A stretch of DNA of 8,308 nucleotides, from contig DOIX01000144.1 of assembly GCA_003511885.1 (NCBI GenBank), positions 23,110 to 31,417 of the forward strand. The letters are read 5' to 3'. The notes under the pieces are model-generated. The model had not been told where the DNA came from. It did not search any database and saw only the letters and a list, made by a program, of their open reading frames with translations. This DNA comes from Cyanobacteria bacterium UBA11153 (GTDB taxonomy: Bacteria > Cyanobacteriota > Cyanobacteriia > Cyanobacteriales > Coleofasciculaceae). Position numbers and translations under genes: made by a program. This document shows, in pieces, positions 1 to 5,557 of the stretch; the first letter of the stretch is position 1, and the number at the start of each line of letters is the position of its first letter.

Positions 1-21
1 CTTCCCTCACGGGATGCTCCC

Positions 22-46
22 GTCCATTGTCAACTGTCAACTGTTG
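22..46. repeat. Heptamer tandem repeat at the 3' end of the HAD gene
   Basis: Two perfect tandem copies of GTCAACT (29-35, 36-42) plus a partial third copy, preceded by GTCCATT. Read on the minus strand this is AGTTGAC repeated. The HAD gene stop (TGA, complement of 30-32) and its last residues (V-D-S) are encoded by the repeat. The same ACAGTTGACA-type sequence recurs at 8261-8288. It resembles the short tandemly repeated repetitive (STRR) sequences known from filamentous cyanobacteria. Confidence 0.7.
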
Positions 47-740
47 TAGCATAAACTTCCTGAACCCTTTCTAATTCCAAATCATTCAGATAATCCACAG
101 CCCAGTTAGCCTGACGCTGAATCATATGAAAGGGGTAAGTATTTGCTACCCCAACTACCTGCATTCCTGCCCTTTTTGCCGCTTCAATTCCAGCAAAAGT
201 ATCTTCAATTGCCAGACAATCATTTGAGGAAGCTTTTAAATCTGGATATTGCTGGTTCAAACGTTCTACTGCCAAGAGATATCCATCGGGTTCGGGCTTG
301 CTTACCTTAATATCATCACCTGCTACAATAACGGAAAAATATGGTAATAACTCAACACGACTCAATACTAATTCAACTTCGGATCTCAGTGCGCCACTAA
401 CAACTCCCATCGGTAACTCAGCAAGGCGAATTTTAAAAATTAAATCCTCTAATCCAGGATAAATTGGTAATTTCGGTAATTCTTCTAACTTCTGGCGGTA
501 CAATTCAGCTTTCCGGGCAATCATACTATTTAAGGTGCTATCGCTGACAAATCTACCGCGACTTTTGAGTAAATCTATCAAACATACGCGATCGCTTTTT
601 CCCAGACAATATTCTCGGTAATCATCGGCTGATGGGCGTAAATTTTCCTGGAGGAGAATCTCTTCAATAAGTTGTTTATGAATACCTTCATCATTAATAA
701 TGACACCGTTAAAATCAAATAGTACTGCCTTTAAAGTCAT
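30..740 (-). CDS. HAD-superfamily hydrolase, beta-phosphoglucomutase-like
   Basis: A 236-aa cytosolic HAD protein of subfamily I, with the length and layout of beta-phosphoglucomutases and small-molecule sugar phosphatases. Visible motifs: motif I F-D-F-N-G at residues 8-12 with the nucleophile Asp9; motif II Ser115 in GVVSGA; motif III Lys148 in KVSKPEPDGY; motif IV Glu179-Asp180 in AIEDTFAGI. A helical cap domain occupies roughly residues 15-90. The second Asp of the usual DxD pair is Asn11; in the family this residue is the general acid/base, so activity may be altered, although I recall related cyanobacterial proteins with the same DFNG. The substrate cannot be predicted. The start ATG (complement of 738-740) has no clear Shine-Dalgarno sequence. 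The gene lies 63 nt downstream of the phosphopantetheinyl transferase gene, with short repeats between, so co-transcription is possible but not shown. The C-terminus runs into a tandem repeat. Confidence 0.88.
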   Translation of the reverse strand: MTLKAVLFDFNGVIINDEGIHKQLIEEILLQENLRPSADDYREYCLGKSDRVCLIDLLKSRGRFVSDSTLNSMIARKAELYRQKLEELPKLPIYPGLEDLIFKIRLAELPMGVVSGALRSEVELVLSRVELLPYFSVIVAGDDIKVSKPEPDGYLLAVERLNQQYPDLKASSNDCLAIEDTFAGIEAAKRAGMQVVGVANTYPFHMIQRQANWAVDYLNDLELERVQEVYATTVDS

Positions 741-754
741 GCAAAATTGGGAAA

Positions 755-768
755 TAGGGAGTAGGGAG
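755..768. repeat. Two tandem copies of heptamer TAGGGAG
   Basis: TAGGGAG occurs at 755-761 and 762-768 and a degenerate continuation follows (TAGAGAA). It lies in the 63-nt spacer between the phosphopantetheinyl transferase and HAD genes, close to the start of HAD. It is low-complexity and STRR-like; no function can be read from it. Confidence 0.5.
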
Positions 769-789
769 TAGAGAATGGGGAATTAGTAA

Positions 790-820
790 TTAGCCATTAG
801 CCATTAGCCATTAGCCATTA
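790..820. repeat. Heptamer tandem repeat TTAGCCA, 4.4 copies, overlapping a stop codon
   Basis: Perfect copies of TTAGCCA occur at 790-796, 797-803, 804-810 and 811-817, followed by TTA. On the minus strand the unit is TGGCTAA. The stop codon of the phosphopantetheinyl transferase (complement of 804-806) and its last residues (M-A-N-G) lie inside the array. Because 7 is not a multiple of 3 and each unit carries TAA, the array places a stop in all three minus-strand frames within three units. Confidence 0.85.
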
Positions 821-1586
821 TAGGATAATCGATCAACTCCAAAGTGCAATCGTGTCCTGCAACAGCTAAAGCTCCCATGTACTCTGGTGCTGGTATGATG
901 GGATGCAATGACCAACTCAATGCAGCTTGTGAGTTTCCTGAAATACTCAGGAATTTGGGGGCTACTCCAGAGATAAGAGAGACTTCAACTTCTGCTAAAC
1001 CACCCGCCAAGCCATCGCCAGTAGCTTTGAGATAAGCTTCTTTCGCACACCAAGCCTGGAAAAATGCCGCTTCCTTTTGATTATCGGGCAGAGTTGCGAT
1101 CGCAGTATACTCTCTAGAAGAAAAGAAACGCTTTGCCAGTTGCTCAATATCAGACATCGGGCGGATGTATTCTAAATCTATCCCCAGGTTAAGATTTCGC
1201 GATACTCCATAGAGAGCTAACCCTTTGGAATGAGACAAGTTAAAATAAAGAGTCTTATCTGGATTGACATTAGCTATAGCTGGTTTGCCACGGGGACTAT
1301 AAGAAAACTCAATTTCAGCCGGATTTAGATCCAAATACTCACCTAAAATTGTCCTGAGAATACCCCTACCTGCAATAAAATGTTTCTTGTCTCTCTCAAA
1401 GTAAAATCTATTCGCTCTTTCCACTTCATCAGGAGATAGAGTTTGGGCTAATTTCTCTATCTCCGATATCGGTAAATCTAATTCTGCACGCCAAACATGG
1501 ACGTGATTTTCCCACAGATTTAATGAAGGAGATGGAGATTGCCAATTGCCATAGCGAAGCCCACTGTACGGATCGCATTTCGTCAT
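804..1586 (-). CDS. 4'-phosphopantetheinyl transferase, Sfp/HetI type
   Basis: This 260-aa enzyme transfers 4'-phosphopantetheine from coenzyme A to a conserved serine of carrier proteins of fatty-acid, polyketide and non-ribosomal peptide synthases. Its length fits the Sfp/Gsp/HetI group of about 220-260 aa rather than the short AcpS group. Visible motifs: GRGILR at 73-78, NLSHS at 116-120, the Mg-binding GIDLE with Asp137 and Glu139, and W179-CA-K182-E183-AYLK187, the family signature. Nothing essential is missing. It starts 6 nt after the stop of the upstream membrane-protein gene, so the two are probably one transcript; the ribosome binding site is weak (AAGTA about 4 nt before ATG). No carrier protein or synthase gene is in the window, so the substrate is not indicated by context; many cyanobacteria use one such enzyme for all their carriers. 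The C-terminal residues are encoded by a tandem repeat. Confidence 0.93.
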   Translation of the reverse strand: MTKCDPYSGLRYGNWQSPSPSLNLWENHVHVWRAELDLPISEIEKLAQTLSPDEVERANRFYFERDKKHFIAGRGILRTILGEYLDLNPAEIEFSYSPRGKPAIANVNPDKTLYFNLSHSKGLALYGVSRNLNLGIDLEYIRPMSDIEQLAKRFFSSREYTAIATLPDNQKEAAFFQAWCAKEAYLKATGDGLAGGLAEVEVSLISGVAPKFLSISGNSQAALSWSLHPIIPAPEYMGALAVAGHDCTLELIDYPIMANG

Positions 1587-1592
1587 TTTTAC

Positions 1593-1928
1593 TTAAATTA
1601 TCCGAAAGATAAAAGGATAGCGATATGGTTTATCCGGGTTTTCCAGCACCTTTACCAAAGCAATAATAGGCATAATAAAACTCACAATTACCAATATTCC
1701 TAGTAAGGGAAAACCGATCAAGACAAAACAAAGTAATCCAAAGATCGAAGCATAAATGTAAAGATTAATATGAAAATTCAATGATTCTTTGGCATTATCC
1801 TTGACAACAGGGTCATTGGTTATAAACAATATGACAAGAGGAACCGCTATAGAAATCACTAAGGAACTCAAAAATATCGCTCCATGACATAATGCCGAAA
1901 AAAGTTTTCTTTGTTCTATGCTATCCAT
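1593..1928 (-). CDS. Small integral membrane protein, DUF4870-like
   Basis: A 111-aa hydrophobic protein with about three membrane-spanning segments (roughly 13-36, 54-74 and 75-94). A polar loop carries NAKESLNFHIN at 45-55 and the tail is PYRYPFIFRI. The early ALCH, the AKE-x-LNF loop and the terminal YRYP are the pattern I associate with the DUF4870 family of inner-membrane proteins of unknown function. The start ATG (complement of 1926-1928) is supported by GAGG on the minus strand (complement of 1937-1940) with an 8-nt spacing. It lies 84 nt after the lipid kinase gene and 6 nt before the phosphopantetheinyl transferase gene; the second spacing suggests co-transcription with the latter. 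No function can be assigned. Confidence 0.85.
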   Translation of the reverse strand: MDSIEQRKLFSALCHGAIFLSSLVISIAVPLVILFITNDPVVKDNAKESLNFHINLYIYASIFGLLCFVLIGFPLLGILVIVSFIMPIIALVKVLENPDKPYRYPFIFRII

Positions 1929-2012
1929 TTGCTTAACCTCATTTACGCCAAATCTGTTTTGAGTCTTGAGTTTACATGCTATCTTTACTCTATACTCCCA
2001 TTTTAACTGTTG

Positions 2013-3323
2013 CTACACCTCATTTTCCGAGTCATTACTTACGATCGCAGGTGTTACAGGTAAAATAACTGGAGCAATTACCGTTAATCCATGAGGAATA
2101 CATTGAATTTCCACAGGAGTTGTACCAATAATTTCCCCATCTACTACCACTTTTTGCGGCGGATTAGTGGTTACTTTAATCTCCTGAGTGCGGAAAGATA
2201 TGGTATCTTCTCTCCTTACCGCCGACTTCATTAGGGCTGCTCCTAGAAGGTCAATAATAGCATCAATTGCTTCCATTTTGGTATTTTGAGTACTAATTGT
2301 CACCTCCAACAAACCATCATTAGGTATAACTTGCCCCATACCTTGAGCTAAAACTGAAGTGGAGGGTGCTGCATTCGCAATTGTAATTGCCCCAGCTTGG
2401 CAATTACTGACAACTCCTTCAACTTCAATTTCCGTATCAAAAATTTGATGTTCATTAAGTTGCTGCATCCCCGCTAAAATATAAGCTAATGGTCCCAATA
2501 ATTTTTTCGCCTCTCTATCAGCTCTTTCCACTGTTTCCGCCTCAAAACCAATACCAGCTAGTAAAATTATCGGGTGTAGATTGCAACGAGCAGCATCAAT
2601 TGTATGAGTTGTACCTGCTAAAATTATCTCGCAGGCTCGTTTAATATTACTGGGAATCCCCAAAGCAGCAGCAAAAGCATTCGCCGTTCCCCTCGGAATG
2701 ACTCCCAATGGTATACCCGTGCCAATCGTAGCCCCAGCCACAGCCGAAACAGTACCATCTCCACCCGAAGCAATAATTAAGTCTACTCCAGTTGCGATCG
2801 CATCCTTGGCTAAATTTACAACATTGGTATCGGGATTCGTCAAGTAAACCTCTAAATGAATTTCCGGTTTTAGTAGCTGCTGAATTAATGCTAAATCCTT
2901 TTCGGCATTACCTTGCCCCGATACTGGGTTGAAAATTAAGTATCCACAACGATTTTGCCCTAACTTAGCGATAATGGCTTCAGCAGTGGCAAGATTAGTA
3001 GCCAGGGGAACGTTGTGAAGGTTACAAATTCTTAACAATGTCTGGATATCAGGTTCATGAGGCTGGGTATAGAGGGTATCGATTAGGAAAATAACCGCAA
3101 TTACTTCATTTGCCGCCACTTGTGCCGCAATCTGAACATCTCCTCCTAAAGCACCAGATAACAAACGCTCAACTTGCAAGTTGGCTCCTTGTTGGATGCG
3201 CCCGCCAGTGGTTGCAGTTGCCATCAATTTGTAACGAGAGAGGACTCCTGCATGTTGCTTGGCAAAATTGACAATATCATCTTTTTTGCGATCGTGGGCA
3301 ATTAGAGCAATGGTTTGAGACAT
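2013..3323 (-). CDS. Methylglyoxal synthase-like domain fused to a diacylglycerol/lipid kinase (YegS/LcbK-like)
   Basis: A 436-aa two-domain protein. Residues 1-121 match methylglyoxal synthase (dihydroxyacetone phosphate to methylglyoxal plus phosphate): His10-Asp11, TATTG at 36-40, SGALGGD with Asp62, Asp82, and PHEPD with His89 and Asp92. Against E. coli MgsA (His19, Asp20, Asp71, Asp91, His98, Asp101, from memory) the offset is a constant 9, so every catalytic residue is present. From about residue 127 a DAGK-type catalytic domain follows: IFNPVSGQGN at 130-139, the nucleotide-binding GGDGT at 187-191, and PRGTANAFA at 210-218 (the family usually has Asp where Ala216 stands). The C-terminal VVDGEIIGTTP is typical of bacterial lipid kinases of the YegS/BmrU group. 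The likely acceptor is diacylglycerol or another lipid. The order MGS then kinase is a fusion I recall from other cyanobacteria. The ATG (complement of 3321-3323) has only a weak ribosome binding site; the 105-nt upstream spacer is shared with a divergent small gene. Confidence 0.9.
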   Translation of the reverse strand: MSQTIALIAHDRKKDDIVNFAKQHAGVLSRYKLMATATTGGRIQQGANLQVERLLSGALGGDVQIAAQVAANEVIAVIFLIDTLYTQPHEPDIQTLLRICNLHNVPLATNLATAEAIIAKLGQNRCGYLIFNPVSGQGNAEKDLALIQQLLKPEIHLEVYLTNPDTNVVNLAKDAIATGVDLIIASGGDGTVSAVAGATIGTGIPLGVIPRGTANAFAAALGIPSNIKRACEIILAGTTHTIDAARCNLHPIILLAGIGFEAETVERADREAKKLLGPLAYILAGMQQLNEHQIFDTEIEVEGVVSNCQAGAITIANAAPSTSVLAQGMGQVIPNDGLLEVTISTQNTKMEAIDAIIDLLGAALMKSAVRREDTISFRTQEIKVTTNPPQKVVVDGEIIGTTPVEIQCIPHGLTVIAPVILPVTPAIVSNDSENEV

Positions 3324-3428
3324 AACTGACTTACACTCACAATATTCTCTTTAGTTTAGGATAGATTGGGGCATGAGATCGGGAGTTGGTAAATTTAGGA
3401 AATATAAACGGGAGACATTAATAGTATT

Positions 3429-3638
3429 ATGCTCACTAAAATTATTAACGGCAGTAACGAGCTTTATGGTGTTTATTATTTAGTTTACGGTTCCCTAGCC
3501 GGAGGTGACGAGTTGATTAAAGCATATTTATGGGCGGGACCATATCCCAAGCTTCAAACAGCAGTGAAGAAAGCTGAAGAACTAAAAAAGACTCACCAAG
3601 GTGATGAGTCTTTTATTGTCAAAAAGTATCGAGACTAA
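3429..3638 (+). CDS. Small hypothetical protein, 69 aa
   Basis: I do not recognise this protein. It is 69 aa, without signal peptide or membrane segment, with a Tyr/Gly-rich first half (YGVYYLVYGSLAGG at 13-26) and a Lys-rich helical second half ending KKYRD. Codon use looks normal for the region and it lies divergently from the lipid kinase, 105 nt away. Against it being a gene: the only purine-rich site (GGAG at 3411-3414) is 14 nt before ATG, and a strong terminator-like hairpin (3586-3614) lies inside its last quarter. In favour: the residue composition is protein-like and not obviously low complexity. I consider it somewhat more likely real than not. Confidence 0.55.
   Translation: MLTKIINGSNELYGVYYLVYGSLAGGDELIKAYLWAGPYPKLQTAVKKAEELKKTHQGDESFIVKKYRD
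3586..3614 (+). terminator. Hairpin with T-run resembling an intrinsic terminator, inside the 69-aa reading frame
   Basis: A perfect 10-bp inverted repeat (AAAAGACTCA at 3586-3595, TGAGTCTTTT at 3605-3614) encloses a 9-nt loop. It is preceded by an A-run and followed by ATT. The symmetry makes it potentially bidirectional. It ends 24 nt before the end of the small gene, so it would end transcription before the stop codon if efficient. The stem has only four G-C pairs, so strength is uncertain. Confidence 0.45.
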
Positions 3639-3821
3639 GGACAAGTTATATCTGCTCGCTGACTAAAATTGCGGAGTTTTCAGGGCATTATCTGAAAATG
3701 GCTAAATCGGACTTCCATCTCCAGACTAAAGTCACGAAGTTTTCAGGGCATTATCTATCTGACAGCTCCCATCGACTTTGGGTGCGGAACCATTAGCATG
3801 ACCAAATTATCAGCCCAAAGT
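3639..3821. other. Non-coding spacer with a two-copy repeat
   Basis: No convincing reading frame is seen between the small gene and the promoter region of the first glycosyltransferase. The stretch holds a 33-nt direct repeat (listed separately). Between that repeat and the promoter element I see nothing recognisable. Confidence 0.6.
3661..3756. repeat. 33-nt imperfect direct repeat, two copies 63 nt apart
   Basis: Copies at 3661-3693 and 3724-3756 match at 29 of 33 positions. Both begin GACTAAA and end with the same 17 nt, TTTTCAGGGCATTATCT; the four mismatches fall in the middle. In the first copy the end pairs with following bases to give a 7-bp hairpin (TTTTCAG at 3677-3683, CTGAAAA at 3692-3698). 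Positions one period up or downstream show no further copy. Confidence 0.75.
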
Positions 3822-3912
3822 AATATTCTAGCGTTATTGCCAGCCTGTTAAACTTGAACTCAGAGGAAATAGAGCCAGAGGGATGACACTACTCGAAGCA
3901 CAGGTTATACTG
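3822..3912 (+). promoter_or_regulatory. Promoter module of the first glycosyltransferase (copy A of a duplicated element)
   Basis: A candidate vegetative-type promoter: -35 ATGACA at 3883-3888, a 17-nt spacer, -10 TATACT at 3906-3911, predicting a transcript start near 3918 and an 80-nt leader. The 65 nt at 3848-3912 match 5374-5438 at 56 positions without gaps, including an identical 25-nt block at 3875-3899 that covers the -35. The weaker flank 3822-3847 matches 17 of 26. A conserved AGAGGAAATA lies upstream of the -35 and could be an activator site. Confidence 0.7.
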
Positions 3913-3997
3913 AGGAAACTGACAATTGTCAACTGATATACCAAACTAAGCACTGAAAAGACATAACCGTAACTCTCCATCAAGCCAGAGGTATAGC

Positions 3998-5056
3998 ATG
4001 AAACAGATTAACGATGGTAATCTCTCATTTACATTGATTGTTGAAACAGAGAATCTAGCAAGTTGCAATCCATCTGAAATAGAACATCTCTTTGATTCTC
4101 TCCTCAATCAAACCCAGAAAATTACAGAAGCAAATGAAGTGATTATTGGTGATAATGGATTGATGCCACCAGAAATTTTTGCTCGCATGGAGAAATTAAT
4201 TCCCAATCTCAAACAAATTGAAGTGAAACGGGAATTGACTTATTATCAAGTCAAAAATTTCCTAGCTAATTATGCTACAGGCGAGATCGTTATCTTCTGT
4301 GATTCCGACTGTATTTATACACCTGAATGGTTGGCAAATATAATCGAATCATTCAAGATTAAGCCAGAGGCTAATGTTGTTGGCGGCGAAACAGTTATCG
4401 AAATTAAGGACTCTTACACATTAGCAATGGGTTTGAATTATATGCTACATCGGCAAACCCTTTCCCCAGAGTTAACTGAAATTAAGTTCTACTATCTCAA
4501 TAACGTTGCCTTTCGCCGAGAATTTTTCTGTCAAAATCCGCTCCCAGATCGTTTAAAAATATTTCGGGGTACTTGTAGCGTCCATTCCCGATTGATGCGC
4601 AATCAAGGGGTAAAAATTTGGCGTAATGCTCAAGCTAGAGTTTATCACCTCCCACCACAGAATCTACGCTACTATTTGTTAAGATTCTTACTCATGGGAC
4701 ATGACAACTACTGGTTAGATCGTTTGCTGACAGCTCCCCTTCAATCAAAGGTTACTGAGGAGGGAAAAGTTGAAAAACCGCTACCAGAAGAAAGTGTGAA
4801 AAAAGTAAAGGCAAATTCAAGTCATCAGCAGCTTTCGCTCAAACAACGAATAAATCGCAGAATTGAGTATGTCACCAAGCAATTCTCTGTTTATAGTCAA
4901 GAATATAACATTACCAAGAAACAATTACTTTTAGCCCTACCCATCGTAATTTTTAGCCAAGGTTTAGTTGCTTTGGGGCGATGGATTACCCAGTTTAATT
5001 CTCTCTTCAGTGAGGAGCCACATTGGCTCTATAGATTATCCTCTTTCTTGGATTGA
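3998..5056 (+). CDS. Family 2 (GT-A) glycosyltransferase
   Basis: A 352-aa glycosyltransferase with a GT2-type catalytic domain over about residues 8-240. Visible: the N-terminal nucleotide-sugar fold (FTLIVETENL, then EVIIGDNG at 47-54), the metal-binding D-x-D as Asp102-Ser-Asp104 in IFCDSDCIYTPEWL, an acceptor-side NNVAFRREFF at 168-177, and RVYHLPP at 214-220. Residues about 250-300 are charged and linker-like; a hydrophobic stretch at about 309-328 may anchor it to the inner face of the membrane. It would extend a lipid-linked or polymeric glycan using a nucleotide sugar; donor and acceptor cannot be predicted. GAGG at 3988-3991 lies 6 nt before ATG, supporting this start. Context (HpsE-like enzyme downstream under a near-identical promoter) suggests exopolysaccharide synthesis. 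I cannot match it to a named hps gene. Confidence 0.85.
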   Translation: MKQINDGNLSFTLIVETENLASCNPSEIEHLFDSLLNQTQKITEANEVIIGDNGLMPPEIFARMEKLIPNLKQIEVKRELTYYQVKNFLANYATGEIVIFCDSDCIYTPEWLANIIESFKIKPEANVVGGETVIEIKDSYTLAMGLNYMLHRQTLSPELTEIKFYYLNNVAFRREFFCQNPLPDRLKIFRGTCSVHSRLMRNQGVKIWRNAQARVYHLPPQNLRYYLLRFLLMGHDNYWLDRLLTAPLQSKVTEEGKVEKPLPEESVKKVKANSSHQQLSLKQRINRRIEYVTKQFSVYSQEYNITKKQLLLALPIVIFSQGLVALGRWITQFNSLFSEEPHWLYRLSSFLD

Positions 5057-5130
5057 GCAATGCTAAAACCGAAACTTTCTCTTTAATGCGATGATGCCAA
5101 ACTGTCAATTGTCAGTTAAAAATTGTCCAT

Positions 5131-5201
5131 TAGACATCTCCAAAAAATAATGTCAACCCCTTACCCTGTCTAGATGAAAACCTAGTTTCTGGAGATGTCT
5201 A
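5131..5201. mobile_element. 71-nt MITE-like element with terminal inverted repeats and TA ends
   Basis: TAGACATCTCCA (5131-5142) is perfectly inverted as TGGAGATGTCTA (5190-5201); allowing two mismatches the arms extend to about 19 nt each. The outermost bases are TA on both sides, as expected for elements that duplicate a TA target (IS630/Tc1-mariner type). There is no room for a transposase, so it would be a non-autonomous remnant. The element class is inferred from the ends only. Confidence 0.5.
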
Positions 5202-5347
5202 TTGCATTATGTTATTTATGCCAATACCGATATGGTGGTTGCGATAATTAGGTACCTGTTTGGTCAAAAAAAGCTCAAAACCCTTGTCTGTACGGCATTC
5301 CATCTCTCTCCGCTCGTATTAAAATAATAAAATTATCTATCAAGATT

Positions 5348-5438
5348 AATAATCTATTGTTATTTACGACCGTTTAAACTTCGATAGAGAGGAAATAAAT
5401 CCAGAGGGATGACACTACTCGAAGCGCAAGTTATACTG
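5348..5438 (+). promoter_or_regulatory. Promoter module of the hpsE-like gene (copy B of the duplicated element)
   Basis: The second copy of the element found before the first glycosyltransferase: -35 ATGACA at 5409-5414, a 17-nt spacer, -10 TATACT at 5432-5437, predicting a start near 5444 and a leader of about 114 nt. The core 5374-5438 is ungapped against 3848-3912 with 9 differences; five of these cluster in one 6-nt patch upstream. The block 5401-5425 is identical to copy A. Confidence 0.7.
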
Positions 5439-5487
5439 TTGAGAGGAATGGGATTGCGATCGCACAGACATAATTTACATATAAGCT

Positions 5488-5512
5488 CAGACATATATGT
5501 GGATGATGTCTG
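5488..5512 (+). other. Hairpin in the leader of the hpsE-like gene
   Basis: CAGACAT (5488-5494) and ATGTCTG (5506-5512) form a 7-bp stem with an 11-nt loop. An overlapping 10-nt palindrome ACATATATGT lies at 5491-5500, and a further direct copy of CAGACAT is at 5465-5471. It could be an RNA structure or a DNA operator; either is speculative. Confidence 0.35.
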
Positions 5513-5557
5513 CTATTGGGCCTCTAGATAAATTAATATTAGATAAGGAGTGAAGTA

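Larger units (their letters stand above)
5057..5557. other. 501-nt intergenic region between the glycosyltransferase genes
   Basis: No gene is supported here. In order it holds a TGTCAATTGTCAGTT motif near 5103-5117 related to the AGTTGACA repeats, a MITE-like inverted-repeat element (5131-5201), an AT-rich stretch, the promoter module (5348-5438), a HIP1 site (5456-5463) and a small hairpin in the leader (5488-5512). Confidence 0.7.

Noticed and set aside
844..1035. 63-aa plus-strand frame opposite the phosphopantetheinyl transferase
   Set aside because: Antisense to a gene with complete family motifs; the composition reads as a shadow.
3661..3756. Two 33-nt repeats around a 30-nt spacer as a minimal CRISPR array
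   Set aside because: Only two copies, four mismatches in the middle of the repeat, no further copy one period away on either side, and no cas genes.
3776..3820. CTTTGGG / CCCAAAG inverted repeat as a terminator or operator
   Set aside because: Only 7 bp with a 31-nt loop and no T-run; expected by chance.
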